Shown piece after piece: positions 1-10,279 of a stretch of DNA of 64,000 bases (positions are counted from its first letter, which is position 1; every line of letters begins with the position of its first letter). The notes under the pieces were generated by a model. The model saw only the letters and a program-made list of their open reading frames with translations, did not search any database and had not been told where the DNA came from. The stretch is from Micromonospora profundi (GTDB taxonomy: Bacteria; Actinomycetota; Actinomycetes; Mycobacteriales; Micromonosporaceae): assembly GCF_011927785.1 (NCBI RefSeq), contig NZ_JAATJK010000001.1, positions 4,807,001 through 4,871,000 on the forward strand, written 5' to 3'. A program made the position numbers and the translations under genes.

Positions 1-1
1 C

Positions 2-733
2 GGGGTGAGCTTCGCCGAGGCGCTCGGCGACCGGCCGGCGGGCGCCCGCCCGGAGCTGCTGGGCCGGTTCGGCGCGTTCGTGGAGCTACACGTCGAGCAG
101 GGCCGCGCGCTCGCCGAGGCGGACGCGCCGGTAGCGGTGGCCAGCGCCATCTGGCCGCACGGCCGCTGGCGCTTCGACGTGACAGGCGAGGGCAACCACG
201 CGGGTACGACACGGATGGCCGACCGCCGCGACCCGATGCTCACCTACGCGTTCACTGTGCTGGCGGCCAACAAGGAGGCCCGGTTGCGCGGCGCGCACGC
301 CACTGTCGGCAGGGTCGCCGTCGAACCGAACGCCACGAACGCCATCCCGTCGAAGGTGACCGGCTGGCTGGACGCCCGCGCCGCCGACCCGCAGACCCTC
401 ACCGACCTGGTCGAGGCCGTACGGGGCAAGCTCGCCGAGCGTGCCCGCCGCGACGGTACGGAGGTGACGGTCACCGAGGAGTCGGCCACAGCGCTTGTCG
501 CCTTCGACCGTGGACTGGCCAGACGGCTGGCCACGCTGCTCGACGCGCCGGTGCTGCCCACCGGCGCGGGGCACGACGCGGGTGTGCTGGCCGCGCATCT
601 GCCCACCGCGATGCTGTTCGTGCGCAACCCGAGCGGGGTGTCGCACTCCCCCGCAGAGGCGGCCACCGACGCCGACTGCGCCGCCGGGGTACGGGCGCTG
701 GCCGCCGTGTTGGAGGAGCTGACATGCCGCTGA
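2..733 (+). CDS. M20-family amidohydrolase (AllC-like), 5' end outside the window
   Basis: This is the C-terminal ~243 residues of an M20 peptidase-family amidohydrolase of the allantoate amidohydrolase / N-carbamoyl-amino-acid hydrolase type; family members are about 410 residues, so the first ~170 are missing. Visible family signatures are the ELHVEQG stretch at the start, the dimerisation-domain region with NATNAIP, and the C-terminal metal-site segment GAGHDAG followed by SGVSHSPAE. It is the first visible gene of an operon with hutF, hutI and hutH, 37 bp upstream of hutF. HutF makes N-formyl-L-glutamate and no ureohydrolase-type HutG is visible, so this enzyme may be the N-formylglutamate deformylase. 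That role is inference; allantoate or an N-carbamoyl amino acid are alternatives. Confidence 0.8.
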   Translation, partial: GVSFAEALGDRPAGARPELLGRFGAFVELHVEQGRALAEADAPVAVASAIWPHGRWRFDVTGEGNHAGTTRMADRRDPMLTYAFTVLAANKEARLRGAHATVGRVAVEPNATNAIPSKVTGWLDARAADPQTLTDLVEAVRGKLAERARRDGTEVTVTEESATALVAFDRGLARRLATLLDAPVLPTGAGHDAGVLAAHLPTAMLFVRNPSGVSHSPAEAATDADCAAGVRALAAVLEELTCR

Positions 734-770
734 CAACGCAGACGATTCAGCTCCGCAGGAGGCGAGGAGT

Positions 771-2132
771 ATGACCACCTCTCGTTGGCTCGCCGAGTAC
801 GCCTGGCTGCCCGAGGACTCCGAGCCCACGCCCGAGGTGCTCATCGAGGTCGAGGACGGCCGGATCACCGCCGTCACACCGCTGCAGGGGTCCACCGGGC
901 CGGAGGCCGGGGTGGAGGTGCTGCGGGACGCCACCCGGCTGCCCGGGTTGACAGTGCCCGGCCTGTCCAATGTGCACTCGCACGCCTTCCACCGCGCCCT
1001 GCGTGGGCGTACCCACGGCAGCCGGGGTGACTTCTGGAGCTGGCGCGACCGGATGTACGCCGTCGCCGACCGGCTCGACCCGGACACCTACCTGGCGCTG
1101 GCCCGCGCGGTCTACGCCGAGATGGCCCTGGCCGGGATCACCTGCGTCGGGGAGTTCCACTACCTGCACCACCGGCCCGACGGCGGCGCCTACGACGACC
1201 CGAACGAGATGGGCGCGGCACTTGTCGAGGCCGCCGCGCACGCCGGCATCCGGTTGACCCTGCTGGACACCTGCTACCTGACCTCCACAGTGAGTGGTCA
1301 GCCGCTCGCCGGACCGCAGCGCCGCTTCGGTGACGGTGACGCCGTCCGGTGGGCCGAGCGGGCCTCGGCGTTCCAGCCGACTGACTCCCACGCCCGCGTC
1401 GGCGCGGCCGTGCACTCGGTGCGGGCGGTCCCCGCCGACCAGCTGCGCACTGTCGCCGACTGGGCGCGAAGCCGGCACGCTCCGCTGCACGTACACCTGT
1501 CGGAGCAGTACGCCGAGAACGACGAGTGCCGGGTCGTGCACGGGCGCACACCCACCGCGCTGCTCGCCGAGCACGGCGTGCTCGGGCCGGACACCACCGC
1601 CGTACACGTCACCCACCCGACCGGCGCTGACCTGACGCTGCTCGGCGACAACCGGACCGGGGTGTGCCTCTGCCCCACCACCGAACGGGACCTCGCCGAC
1701 GGGATCGGCCCGGCCCGGCAGATGGCCGATGCGGGGCTCCGGCTCAGCCTGGGCAGCGACAGCCACGCGGTGGTCGACCTGTTCGAGGAGGCGCGCGCCG
1801 TGGAGCTTGACGAACGGCTGCGCACCCGCCGCCGCGGCCACTTCACCTCCGCCGAGCTGCTGGCGGCGGCCACCGCCACCGGCCATGCCGCGCTGGGCTG
1901 GGCCGACGCCGGGCGGATCGCCGTCGGCGCCCGCGCCGACCTGGTGACGGTACGACTCGACAGCGCCCGCACGGCAGGGGTGCCGCCGGCGGGCGTGTTC
2001 TTCGCGGCGTCCGCCGCGGACGTCGACCAGGTGCTTGTGGACGGCCGGGTGGTGGTGGCCGAGGGCAGGCACCTCACCGTCGACGTACCGGCCGAGCTGT
2101 CGGCGTCGATCGAGGCGGTGACCCCGGCGTGA
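771..2132 (+). CDS. hutF: Formimidoylglutamate deiminase HutF
   Basis: A 453-residue cytosolic amidohydrolase-superfamily enzyme that removes ammonia from N-formimino-L-glutamate, giving N-formyl-L-glutamate in the five-step histidine degradation route. The metal-binding HSHAFHR motif lies near residue 66, followed by the family stretch with HTGSRG-like spacing, an HLSEQ segment near residue 245 and the late Asp in LGSDSHA. Length is normal for HutF. The ATG is preceded by a clear GGAGG-type ribosome binding site (cgaggagt). The stop codon overlaps the GTG start of hutI by four bases, implying translational coupling. HutF rather than HutG-type hydrolysis is supported by the amidohydrolase fold and by neighbouring hutI and hutH. 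Confidence 0.92.
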   Translation: MTTSRWLAEYAWLPEDSEPTPEVLIEVEDGRITAVTPLQGSTGPEAGVEVLRDATRLPGLTVPGLSNVHSHAFHRALRGRTHGSRGDFWSWRDRMYAVADRLDPDTYLALARAVYAEMALAGITCVGEFHYLHHRPDGGAYDDPNEMGAALVEAAAHAGIRLTLLDTCYLTSTVSGQPLAGPQRRFGDGDAVRWAERASAFQPTDSHARVGAAVHSVRAVPADQLRTVADWARSRHAPLHVHLSEQYAENDECRVVHGRTPTALLAEHGVLGPDTTAVHVTHPTGADLTLLGDNRTGVCLCPTTERDLADGIGPARQMADAGLRLSLGSDSHAVVDLFEEARAVELDERLRTRRRGHFTSAELLAAATATGHAALGWADAGRIAVGARADLVTVRLDSARTAGVPPAGVFFAASAADVDQVLVDGRVVVAEGRHLTVDVPAELSASIEAVTPA

Positions 2133-3325
2133 GCGCGAGCATGAGCAGCCTGCTTGTCGACAACATCGGGGAGCTGGTCACCAACGGCGTCGGCGAGGGT
2201 CCGCTGGGCATCCGCCGCAGGGCGGCAGTGCTGATCGAGGCGGGCCGGGTGGCCTGGGTCGGGCCTGCCGCGTACGCGCCGGCCGCCGACCGGCGGATCG
2301 ACGCCGGCGGGGCGGCAGTGCTGCCCGGTTTCGTGGACAGCCACGCGCACCTGGTGTTCGCCGGTGACCGGGCCGCCGAGTTCGCCGCGCGGATGGCCGG
2401 CGAACGCTACACCGGCGGTGGCATCCGGACCACAGTCGGCGCGACCCGCGCCGCCAGCGACGACGACCTGCGGGCCACAGTGCGCCGGCTACGCGGGGAG
2501 GCGCTGCGCCAGGGCACCACCACCATGGAGATCAAGAGTGGGTACGGGCTGACGGTCGCCGACGAGGCACGCTCGCTGCGGATCGCCGCCGAGACCAGCA
2601 CCGAGACCACGTTCCTCGGCGCTCATGTGGTGCCCGCCGAGTACGCCGACCGTCCCGACGACTATGTCGGGCTGGTCTGCGGGCCGATGCTTGCCGCCGC
2701 CGCACCGCACGCGAAGTGGATCGACGTGTTCTGCGAGCGGGGCGCCTTCGACGTCGACCACGCCCGCGCCATCCTCGCCTGCGGGCAGGCCGCCGGGCTT
2801 GGCGTACGGGTGCACGCCAACCAGCTCGGCCCCGGCCCCGGTGTCCAGCTCGGGGTGGAGCTGGGCGCGGCCAGCGTCGACCACTGCACCCACCTCAGCG
2901 ACGACGACGTGGCAGCGCTGGCCGGCACCGCCAGCGACGACGGGTCCGGGACCCGCACTGTGGCGACCCTGCTGCCCGGTGCCGAGTTCTCCACCCGCTC
3001 GCCCTACCCGGACGCCCGCCGGCTGCTCGACGCCGGTGTCACAGTCGCGCTTGCCACCGACTGCAACCCCGGCACGTCGTACACCTCGTCGATGCCGTTC
3101 TGTGTGGCCCTCGCGGTCCGCGAGATGGGCATGACCCCGGCGGAGGCCGTCTGGGCCGCTACCGCCGGCGGGGCTCGGGCGCTGCGCCGCGACGACGTGG
3201 GTGTGCTCACCGCCGGCGCCCGGGCCGACCTGGTCGTCCTGGACGCGCCCTCGTACCTGCACCTGGCCTACCGGCCGGGTGTCCCACTGATCCGCCAGGT
3301 CCTGCTCAACGGAGTGCCGCAATGA
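2129..3325 (+). CDS. hutI: Imidazolonepropionase HutI
   Basis: A 398-residue cytosolic amidohydrolase that hydrolyses 4-imidazolone-5-propionate to N-formimino-L-glutamate. It shows the [12 protein letters not shown] metal site near residue 70, an EIKSGYGL segment, a later VHANQLG metal-ligand region and the [13 protein letters not shown] motif near the C terminus, all typical of HutI. The GTG start overlaps the hutF stop, with an internal ATG four codons later as an alternative start. Its own stop overlaps the hutH ATG in an ATGA arrangement. Order and overlaps indicate one coupled transcript for histidine catabolism. Confidence 0.94.
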   Translation: MSASMSSLLVDNIGELVTNGVGEGPLGIRRRAAVLIEAGRVAWVGPAAYAPAADRRIDAGGAAVLPGFVDSHAHLVFAGDRAAEFAARMAGERYTGGGIRTTVGATRAASDDDLRATVRRLRGEALRQGTTTMEIKSGYGLTVADEARSLRIAAETSTETTFLGAHVVPAEYADRPDDYVGLVCGPMLAAAAPHAKWIDVFCERGAFDVDHARAILACGQAAGLGVRVHANQLGPGPGVQLGVELGAASVDHCTHLSDDDVAALAGTASDDGSGTRTVATLLPGAEFSTRSPYPDARRLLDAGVTVALATDCNPGTSYTSSMPFCVALAVREMGMTPAEAVWAATAGGARALRRDDVGVLTAGARADLVVLDAPSYLHLAYRPGVPLIRQVLLNGVPQ

Positions 3326-4860
3326 CGACCGTGACCATCCACCCCACCGGAATCTCCGCCGACGACGTCCTGGCCGTGGCCCGCGGCACCGCCACTGCCG
3401 TCCTCGACCCGGCCACCCGGGACGCGATGGCGACCAGCCGCGCGATCGTGGACGGCATCGAAGCCGCGGGAAGGCCCGTGTACGGCGTCTCCACCGGCTT
3501 CGGCGCGCTGGCCAACACGTTCGTCGCGCCGGAGCGGCGTGCCGAGCTTCAGCACGCGCTGATCCGCTCCCACGCCGCCGGGGTGGGCGCCCCGATGCCG
3601 CGTGAGGTCGTCCGCGCCATGATGCTGCTGCGCGTACGCTCGCTGGCCCTGGGCCGCTCCGGGGTCCGCCCGCTGATCGCCGAGGCGCTCGTCGACCTGC
3701 TCAACCACGACATCACCCCGTGGGTGCCCGAACACGGCTCGCTTGGCGCGTCCGGTGACCTGGCACCGCTGGCGCACTGCGCGCTCGTGCTGCTCGGCGA
3801 GGGCTGGGTGCTCGGCCCGGCCGGTGAACGGCAGGACGCGGCAGAGGCGCTTACCGCCGCCGGGCTCAAGCCGATCGAGCTTGCCGCCAAGGAAGGGCTG
3901 GCGCTGATCAACGGCACCGACGGCATGCTCGGGATGCTGCTGCTTGCCATCCACGACGCGGCGCACCTGTTCGCCATGGCGGACGTGACGGCCGCGCTGG
4001 CCATCGAGGCGATGCTCGGTTCGGAGCGGCCGTTCCTGCCGGAGCTACACGCCATCCGGCCGCACCCCGGTCAGGCCGCGTCGGCCGCGAACATCCACCG
4101 CCTGCTCCAAGACTCCCGGGTGATGGACTCGCACCGCGACGACCTGGCACACGCGGTGCAGGACGCGTACTCGATGCGCTGCGCCCCGCAGGTGGCCGGC
4201 GCGGCCCGCGACACGCTGGACTTCGTCCGCACCGTCGCCGCCCGGGAGCTGGTGTCCGTCGTGGACAACCCGGTGGTGCTGCCGGACGGTCGTGTCGAGT
4301 CGACAGGCAACTTCCACGGAGCGCCCCTCGGCTTCGCTGCGGACTTCCTGGCCATCGCCGCCGCAGAGGTTGGCGCGATCGCCGAGCGGCGGGTGGACAG
4401 GCTGCTGGACGTCACCCGCTCGCGGGAACTGCCGGCGTTCCTCTCCCCCGACGCCGGCGTGAACTCCGGGCTGATGATCGCCCAGTACACGGCTGCCGGC
4501 ATCGTCGCCGAGAACCGGCGGCTGGCGGCCCCCGCGTCGGTGGACTCGCTGCCCACGAGCGGCATGCAGGAGGACCACGTCTCGATGGGCTGGGCGGCGA
4601 CAAAGAAGCTACGCACCGTGCTTGACAACCTCACCAGCCTGCTGGCCGTCGAGTTGCTGGCCGGCGTACGCGGGCTGCAACTGCGGGCGCCGCTGGTGCC
4701 GTCGCCGGCCGGCCGGGCCGCCGTGGCCGCGCTCGGCGGCGCGGCCGGCGAGCCCGGCCCGGACGTGTTCCTCGCCCCGGTACTGGAGGCCGCCCGCGCG
4801 GTGCTGGCCGGCCCGGAGCTGCGTGCCGCAATCGAACGGGAGGTCGGCCCACTGGGCTGA
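3322..4860 (+). CDS. hutH: Histidine ammonia-lyase HutH
   Basis: Catalyses the first step of histidine degradation, elimination of ammonia to give trans-urocanate. The product is 512 residues, the usual family length. The Ala-Ser-Gly that cyclises into the MIO electrophile is visible in [14 protein letters not shown], around residues 143-145. The GVSTGFG active-site loop is near the N terminus and NGTDGM and GNFHG follow. The reading frame stays open far upstream, but the start is taken at the ATG overlapping the hutI stop because the extension is in a shadow frame of hutI and HutH proteins begin this way. It is the last gene before a strong terminator hairpin. Confidence 0.96.
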   Translation: MTTVTIHPTGISADDVLAVARGTATAVLDPATRDAMATSRAIVDGIEAAGRPVYGVSTGFGALANTFVAPERRAELQHALIRSHAAGVGAPMPREVVRAMMLLRVRSLALGRSGVRPLIAEALVDLLNHDITPWVPEHGSLGASGDLAPLAHCALVLLGEGWVLGPAGERQDAAEALTAAGLKPIELAAKEGLALINGTDGMLGMLLLAIHDAAHLFAMADVTAALAIEAMLGSERPFLPELHAIRPHPGQAASAANIHRLLQDSRVMDSHRDDLAHAVQDAYSMRCAPQVAGAARDTLDFVRTVAARELVSVVDNPVVLPDGRVESTGNFHGAPLGFAADFLAIAAAEVGAIAERRVDRLLDVTRSRELPAFLSPDAGVNSGLMIAQYTAAGIVAENRRLAAPASVDSLPTSGMQEDHVSMGWAATKKLRTVLDNLTSLLAVELLAGVRGLQLRAPLVPSPAGRAAVAALGGAAGEPGPDVFLAPVLEAARAVLAGPELRAAIEREVGPLG

Positions 4861-4872
4861 CCTTCGCAGGCC

Positions 4873-4909
4873 GCTGTCGTCCGCCGCGGGTCAGGCGGCG
4901 GACGACAGC
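4873..4909 (+). terminator. Terminator hairpin after the hut operon
   Basis: A perfect 15-bp GC-rich inverted repeat (gctgtcgtccgccgc with its complement) with a 7-base loop gggtcag, 12 bp after the hutH stop. No T-run follows, as is common in actinobacteria. A degenerate second copy of the stem sequence lies at about 4920-4965, so the spacer before convergent rdgB carries a decayed duplication. It may work for both strands. Confidence 0.75.
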
Positions 4910-4966
4910 ACATTTCACGGTTCGCTGTCATCCGCTGCGGGTCAGGCGGCGGGCGGCGGCTGCCGG

Positions 4967-5584
4967 TCAGGCGGCGGGCGGCAGCACCTTCGCCACCAGC
5001 TTCGCCAGCTCGCGCAGAGCCTTGCCGCGGTGGCTGACCGCGTCCTTCTCCTGCGGGGTCAGCTCGGCGTTGGTGCGCTCCAGTCCGTCGCCCAGGAAGA
5101 TCGGGTCGTAGCCGAACCCGCCGTCACCGCGCGGCGCCCGCAGGACCCGCCCGGACTGCCGGCCGTCGACAAGGTGCTCCTTGCCGCCAGGCAGCACCAG
5201 CGCCACGGTGCACACGAAGGACGCGGCCCGCTGCTCGTCCGGCACGTCGGCGATCTGGTCCAGCACCAACTGGAGGTTCGCCCGGTCGTCGCCGTGCTTG
5301 CCCGACCAGCGGGCGCTGAACACGCCAGGCATCCCGTTCAACGCATCCACCGCGAGCCCCGAATCGTCGGCGATCGTCGGCAACTCCGTACGCCGGCAGC
5401 CCTCCCGGGCCTTGATCAGCGCGTTCTCACCGAACGTCAGGCCGGTCTCCGGCAGCTCCGGATATTCCGGTACGTCGTCGAGCCCGAGCAGGGCGATCCG
5501 GTGCGCGCCCAACGCGCCGTCCAGGATCCGCTGAAGCTCCACAAGCTTCTTCTGGTTACGCGTGGCAAGCAGGACCTTGTTCAT
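4967..5584 (-). CDS. rdgB: Non-canonical purine NTP pyrophosphatase RdgB/HAM1
   Basis: A 205-residue cytosolic pyrophosphatase that hydrolyses dITP, ITP and XTP to monophosphates, keeping deaminated purines out of nucleic acids. Family signatures are the N-terminal substrate loop LATRNQKKL, TFGENA near residue 65, ADDSGL followed by GVFSARWSG, the GFGYDPIF motif and the C-terminal SHRGKAL. Length and motif order are normal. It follows rph on the same strand with a 52-bp gap filled by a dispersed repeat. The rph-rdgB pairing is the order seen in mycobacteria (Rv1340-Rv1341). Confidence 0.95.
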   Translation of the reverse strand: MNKVLLATRNQKKLVELQRILDGALGAHRIALLGLDDVPEYPELPETGLTFGENALIKAREGCRRTELPTIADDSGLAVDALNGMPGVFSARWSGKHGDDRANLQLVLDQIADVPDEQRAASFVCTVALVLPGGKEHLVDGRQSGRVLRAPRGDGGFGYDPIFLGDGLERTNAELTPQEKDAVSHRGKALRELAKLVAKVLPPAA

Positions 5585-5597
5585 GCTGAGTCACCTT

Positions 5598-5641
5598 CGT
5601 TCGCGACTGCGGGGCTCGCAAGCTCACTCCTCGCGCTCACG
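5598..5641. repeat. Dispersed intergenic repeat, copy 1
   Basis: A 44-bp segment running from cgttcgcgactgc to tcgcgctcacg, which recurs almost unchanged at 9797-9845. It sits between rph and rdgB, and its edge supplies the rph stop codon (TGA of the minus strand). The second copy likewise supplies the stop of clpS, so the element is fused to the 3' ends of two unrelated genes. Confidence 0.8.
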
Positions 5642-6362
5642 CGAGCGCCTTCCGCTGGGCCTCGGCCAGGTCCGCGCAGCCCGCGACGGCCAGGTCGAGC
5701 AGGCTGTCGAGCTGGTCGCGGGCGAACACGCCCGCCTCACCGGTGCCCTGCACCTCGACGAAGTCACCTGCGCCGGTGCAGACCACGTTCATGTCCACCT
5801 CGGCGGCCACGTCCTCCTCGTAGCAGAGGTCCAGCCGCGCCTCACCGGCGATGATCCCCACGCTGACCGCGGCCACCGAGCGGTGCATCACCTTCTCCGG
5901 CTTGCCGGCCAGCGCCTTGCGGGCGGCGAGCCACCCCACGGCGTCGTGCAGCGCCACGTACGCGCCGGTGATGGCCGCCGTCCGGGTGCCACCGTCGGCC
6001 TGGAGCACGTCACAGTCGAGGACCACCGAGTTCTCGCCGAGCGCCTTCAGATCGATGCAGGCGCGCAGGCTCCGCCCGATCAGCCGGGAGATCTCGTGCG
6101 TCCGGCCGCCGACGCGGCCCTTGACGCTCTCCCGGTCGGAGCGGGTGTTCGTGGCCCGGGGCAGCATCGCGTACTCGGCGGTCACCCAGCCGAGCCCGGA
6201 ACCCTTGCGCCAGCGGGGCACCCCCTCGGTGACGCTCGCCGTGCAGAGCACCCGGGTGCCGCCGAACTCGACGAGCACCGAGCCCTCCGGATGGGTGCTC
6301 CAGCCCCGGGTCAGAGTCACCGGTCGAAGTTGATCGGGCCCTCGCCCGTCAGGTCGCGCCAT
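5637..6362 (-). CDS. rph: Ribonuclease PH
   Basis: A 241-residue phosphorolytic 3'-5' exoribonuclease that trims tRNA 3' ends, acting as a cytosolic hexamer. Motifs include MARPDGR at the start, [27 protein letters not shown], the phosphate-site region with [13 protein letters not shown] and the late [15 protein letters not shown] acidic segment. Length is typical. The ATG has no ribosome binding site but lies exactly six bases after the hexamer TAGGGT, so the mRNA is probably leaderless. It lies downstream of the MBL-fold gene on the same strand, matching the mycobacterial Rv1339-Rv1340 order. Confidence 0.96.
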   Translation of the reverse strand: MARPDGRGPDQLRPVTLTRGWSTHPEGSVLVEFGGTRVLCTASVTEGVPRWRKGSGLGWVTAEYAMLPRATNTRSDRESVKGRVGGRTHEISRLIGRSLRACIDLKALGENSVVLDCDVLQADGGTRTAAITGAYVALHDAVGWLAARKALAGKPEKVMHRSVAAVSVGIIAGEARLDLCYEEDVAAEVDMNVVCTGAGDFVEVQGTGEAGVFARDQLDSLLDLAVAGCADLAEAQRKALA

Positions 6363-6368
6363 GCCTGC

Positions 6369-6374
6369 ACCCTA
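6369..6374 (-). promoter_or_regulatory. -10 element for leaderless rph transcript
   Basis: TAGGGT on the minus strand matches the actinobacterial TANNNT -10 pattern and ends six bases before the rph ATG, which places the transcription start at the A of the start codon. No convincing -35 hexamer is seen. Inferred from sequence only. Confidence 0.5.
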
Positions 6375-6429
6375 TGCGGTGCGGCGATCCATCTCCCCCG
6401 GGGTGCCCCGGCGTCGCCCCCGGCGGGAG

Positions 6430-7173
6430 TCAGATGTCGTAGCTGGCGCCGGCCCGGACCACCTCGACCGGCCCGGTGTACGCGGAGGTGGCCGACTCCA
6501 GCGTGTGCGCCTCGCTGCCCCACGCCGCCACCAGATGCGTGAGCAGCAGCCGACCCACAGCGGCCTTCGTGGCCGTCTCGCCGGCCTCCCGACCGGTCAG
6601 GTGCAGATCCGGCGGATTGTCGACGCCGTCGAGGAAGCTCGCCTCGCAGAGGAACACGTCGGCGTTCTGGGCCAGCCGCAGCAGTTCGTCGCAGGGCGCG
6701 GTGTCGGACGAGTAGCACAGCGAGCGACCGCCGTGCTCCAGCCGCACCCCGTACGTCTCCACGGGATGGTTGACCCGGTCGACGGTGACGGTGAACGGGC
6801 CGATCGGGAAGGTGCCCGGCTCCAGCGCGTAGAACTGGTAGACGTCCTCCACAGTGCCGTCGTCGTGGTACGCGGCGCTGAGCCGGTCGGGTGCGCCGGC
6901 GGGCGCGTACACCGGCAGGGCCGGATAGGGGCCCTCCGGGGCGTAGCGGCGGACCACCACGTACGTCACTGCGTCGAGGATGTGGTCGCAGTGCAGGTGG
7001 GTCAGCAGGATCGCGTCGGGGGTGTGCAGCCCCGCGTACCGCTGGAGACTGGACAGCGACCCGGAACCGAAGTCGACGAGGAGTCGGAAGCCGTCGGCCT
7101 CGACGAGGTATGCCGAGCACGGGGACTCGGGGCCGGGGAAGCTGCCGGCGCACCCCAGGACAGTCAGTCGCAT
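6430..7173 (-). CDS. MBL-fold hydrolase, orthologue of mycobacterial Rv1339 (cyclic nucleotide phosphodiesterase type)
   Basis: A 247-residue metallo-beta-lactamase-fold enzyme. The zinc site is visible as THLHCDH near residue 60, then NHPVETYG, SSDTAPC and LLLTHL. Motif order and gene neighbourhood (next to rph and rdgB, downstream of the cysM block) match Rv1339 of Mycobacterium tuberculosis, an atypical class II phosphodiesterase acting on cAMP. The RNase Z-like fold makes a nuclease role possible but less likely. A 16-bp palindrome stands in its upstream region at 7306-7321. The ribosome binding site before the ATG is weak. Confidence 0.82.
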   Translation of the reverse strand: MRLTVLGCAGSFPGPESPCSAYLVEADGFRLLVDFGSGSLSSLQRYAGLHTPDAILLTHLHCDHILDAVTYVVVRRYAPEGPYPALPVYAPAGAPDRLSAAYHDDGTVEDVYQFYALEPGTFPIGPFTVTVDRVNHPVETYGVRLEHGGRSLCYSSDTAPCDELLRLAQNADVFLCEASFLDGVDNPPDLHLTGREAGETATKAAVGRLLLTHLVAAWGSEAHTLESATSAYTGPVEVVRAGASYDI

Positions 7174-7305
7174 CGGGTCTTCTCGCTGTCACTGTCAGTA
7201 GTAACTGTGCCGGCGGCGCTCCCGGCCATGATCCCTACTGACACGTGCGCCACGCTGCGCAGCCTACGCCGGGGTGCCCGACCACCAGAATCATCCGCTC
7301 GAACT

Positions 7306-7321
7306 TGTCACGAACGTGACA
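7306..7321. promoter_or_regulatory. Palindromic operator candidate between cysM and the MBL gene
   Basis: TGTCACG and CGTGACA form perfect 7-bp arms around AA, about 133 bp upstream of the MBL-fold phosphodiesterase start. The symmetry suggests a dimeric regulator. It is not the CRP consensus TGTGAN6TCACA, so I do not name the regulator. Confidence 0.45.
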
Positions 7322-7366
7322 CCTACTCACAGTGCGGCGGGGTAGCGTGCGGGCGGACCCTCGCGG

Positions 7367-8686
<1,320 letters not shown>

Positions 8687-8742
8687 TCAATTCAGGTGTG
8701 CCAACGGTGACAGGAAGGACAACGGGTGCGGACGCTGACGGA

Positions 8743-9231
8743 TCAGCGGCCGGAACACTCGTAGTCGACAGTCGCCGGGCTCTGCCCGAACATGTAGGAC
8801 TGCACGGCGTGCGGGTCGACCCCCGCCTCCACGATGCGGACCGGCTCCTCGGTCACCACGCCGTCGACGATCCGGAACGACCGGATCTCCTCCGAGTCGG
8901 GCTCACGGGTCGAGACGAGCAGGTAGTGGGCCCCCGGCTCACCGGCGAAGGAGACATCCGTGCGGGACGGGTACGCCTCGGTGGCGGTGTGCGAGTGGTA
9001 GATGACCACGGGCTCCTCGTCCCGGTCGTCCATCTCCCGCCACACCCGCAACTGCTCCATCGAGTCGAACTCGTAGAAGGTCATCGACCGCGCGGCGTTT
9101 TCCATCGGGATGTGCCGGGACGGGGTGTCGCTGCCGACGGCACCAGCGACGACGCCGCACGCCTCGTCGGGGTGGTCCCGGCGCGCGTGGGCGACGATCG
9201 CGTCGATGATCGACCGCTCGATGCTCAGCAC
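8743..9231 (-). CDS. mec: JAMM/MPN+ metallopeptidase Mec (CysO-cysteine hydrolase)
   Basis: A 162-residue zinc peptidase that hydrolyses the CysO-cysteine adduct to release cysteine and regenerate the carrier. The full JAMM motif is present: HSH, seven residues, S, two residues, D (in HSHTATEAYPSRTD), with the upstream Glu in DEACGVV. The frame is open to 9477, but that extension overlaps the DUF2017 gene. GTG at 9231 is chosen because the product then aligns with mycobacterial Mec from its first residues and because TAGGCT lies seven bases upstream, as for a leaderless transcript. GTG at 9237 is an alternative. A C-terminal tail of ~25 residues (ending YECSGR) is longer than in mycobacteria. 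Confidence 0.92.
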   Translation of the reverse strand: MLSIERSIIDAIVAHARRDHPDEACGVVAGAVGSDTPSRHIPMENAARSMTFYEFDSMEQLRVWREMDDRDEEPVVIYHSHTATEAYPSRTDVSFAGEPGAHYLLVSTREPDSEEIRSFRIVDGVVTEEPVRIVEAGVDPHAVQSYMFGQSPATVDYECSGR

Positions 9232-9238
9232 GTCCACC

Positions 9239-9244
9239 AGCCTA
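9239..9244 (-). promoter_or_regulatory. -10 element for leaderless mec transcript
   Basis: TAGGCT on the minus strand, seven bases before the GTG at 9231. It implies a promoter for mec-cysO-cysM independent of the clpS-DUF2017 transcript. The same hexamer at similar spacing is found before pncB and the aquaporin gene in this window. Confidence 0.5.
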
Positions 9245-9284
9245 GCCCGTGCTGGGCCGCGGCCTGAAGTGGTGCCGCTCACGC

Positions 9285-9785
9285 TTAGTCGATCAAGGCG
9301 TTGAGCAGCGACTCCTGTAGATATCCCAGGTACGCGTAGACCGACAGTTGGAACACCCGGCTGGACGCCGGGTCCTCGGCCACCGCGTCGTCCAGCTCCT
9401 CGCCCAGGTCCGTGCCGTCCTTGATCTCCAGCCGGACGCCCATCGCGAGCCGCGCGTCGTTCAACGCCCGCAGCCACGCCTCCGCCGCCTCGGCGTCCAA
9501 CCGCACCTCGCCGCCCGCCTCGTCGGGCAGCGCGGCCAGGATGGCCCCTGCCTGGTCGATCTTGGCGGTCTTCAGGTCACCCTCGGTGTAGCGGCGGAAC
9601 TCGGCGGTGCCCGGCGCGTCCTTCGGATAGACCGCCGGGAAGAGCCGACCCACTACCGGGTCGGTGTGGTCGAAACCGTCGGTGAGTAGACCGACCACCT
9701 CGGAGGCCACCTTGCGCAGCACCCGCGCCTCGTCGACCGCGAAGGTGGCGACATAGCGGCCAGCCTGCCGCCGGAACATGCTCAC
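9285..9785 (-). CDS. DUF2017 family protein (Rv1332-like)
   Basis: A 166-residue, predominantly helical, acidic cytosolic protein without signal peptide or membrane segment. It begins MFRRQ after either a GTG (9785) or an ATG two codons later (9779). Position between clpS and mec, and the general sequence character, match the DUF2017 family represented by Rv1332 in mycobacteria. Its biochemical role is unknown; constant linkage to clpS suggests a link to Clp proteolysis, but nothing in the sequence shows a catalytic motif. Confidence 0.85.
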   Translation of the reverse strand: MSMFRRQAGRYVATFAVDEARVLRKVASEVVGLLTDGFDHTDPVVGRLFPAVYPKDAPGTAEFRRYTEGDLKTAKIDQAGAILAALPDEAGGEVRLDAEAAEAWLRALNDARLAMGVRLEIKDGTDLGEELDDAVAEDPASSRVFQLSVYAYLGYLQESLLNALID

Positions 9786-9796
9786 GACGCTGATCC

Positions 9797-9845
9797 CGTT
9801 CGCGACTGCAGGGCTCGCAACTCCGGCTCACTCCTCGCGCTCACG
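9797..9845. repeat. Dispersed intergenic repeat, copy 2
   Basis: Near-identical to 5598-5641, with a 5-base insertion in the middle and one substitution. It lies between the DUF2017 start and the clpS stop and provides the clpS TGA on the minus strand. The two copies are the only ones I found in the window. Confidence 0.8.
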
Positions 9846-10200
9846 AGCGGTCCACCGTCGCCCACAGCCCGTACGCGTGCAACTGCGACGCGTCGTGCTC
9901 CATCCGCTCCCGGGCGCCCGTGGAGACCACGGCACGCCCCTTGTGGTGCACATCAAGCATGAGCTGCTCCGCCCTCTCCCGGCTGTAGCCGAACAGCTTT
10001 TGGAAGACCCAGGTCACATACGTCATCAGGTTGACCGGGTCGTCCCACACGATCGTCACCCATTGCCCGTCGGCCGCCGGCACCTCGACGGTGGCCGGCG
10101 TCTCGACCGGTGCAACCTGCGGAGCCGCCATGCCCCCCATCGTGCCACCGGTTTCCCGGAACCGAGGAACCGGAACGCCGGCTCGTCGCGGATCGCCCAT
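9841..10200 (-). CDS. clpS: ATP-dependent Clp protease adaptor ClpS
   Basis: A 119-residue adaptor that binds ClpC-type unfoldases and delivers N-end-rule substrates to ClpP. The conserved core is [21 protein letters not shown], then [20 protein letters not shown] and the C-terminal GLWATV, as in mycobacterial Rv1331. Acidic DDPVN residues for N-degron binding are present. The open frame reaches 10326 but overlaps the upstream gene. ATG 10200 is preferred for its AGGGG-type ribosome binding site; ATG 10140 or 10131 would give 99 or 96 residues, closer to the mycobacterial length. Confidence 0.92.
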   Translation of the reverse strand: MGDPRRAGVPVPRFRETGGTMGGMAAPQVAPVETPATVEVPAADGQWVTIVWDDPVNLMTYVTWVFQKLFGYSRERAEQLMLDVHHKGRAVVSTGARERMEHDASQLHAYGLWATVDRS

Positions 10201-10279
10201 CTCGACCACCCCTGGGCCGCCCCGGCCGCCGTCGGAAACGAGGCACGGTGGACGTCCGCGACAGCGGGCTGCGAGGCCG

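Noticed and set aside
2716..3321. N-terminal extension of hutH over hutI
   Set aside because: It is an Arg/Pro-rich shadow of hutI; the ATG overlapping the hutI stop gives the normal HutH N terminus.
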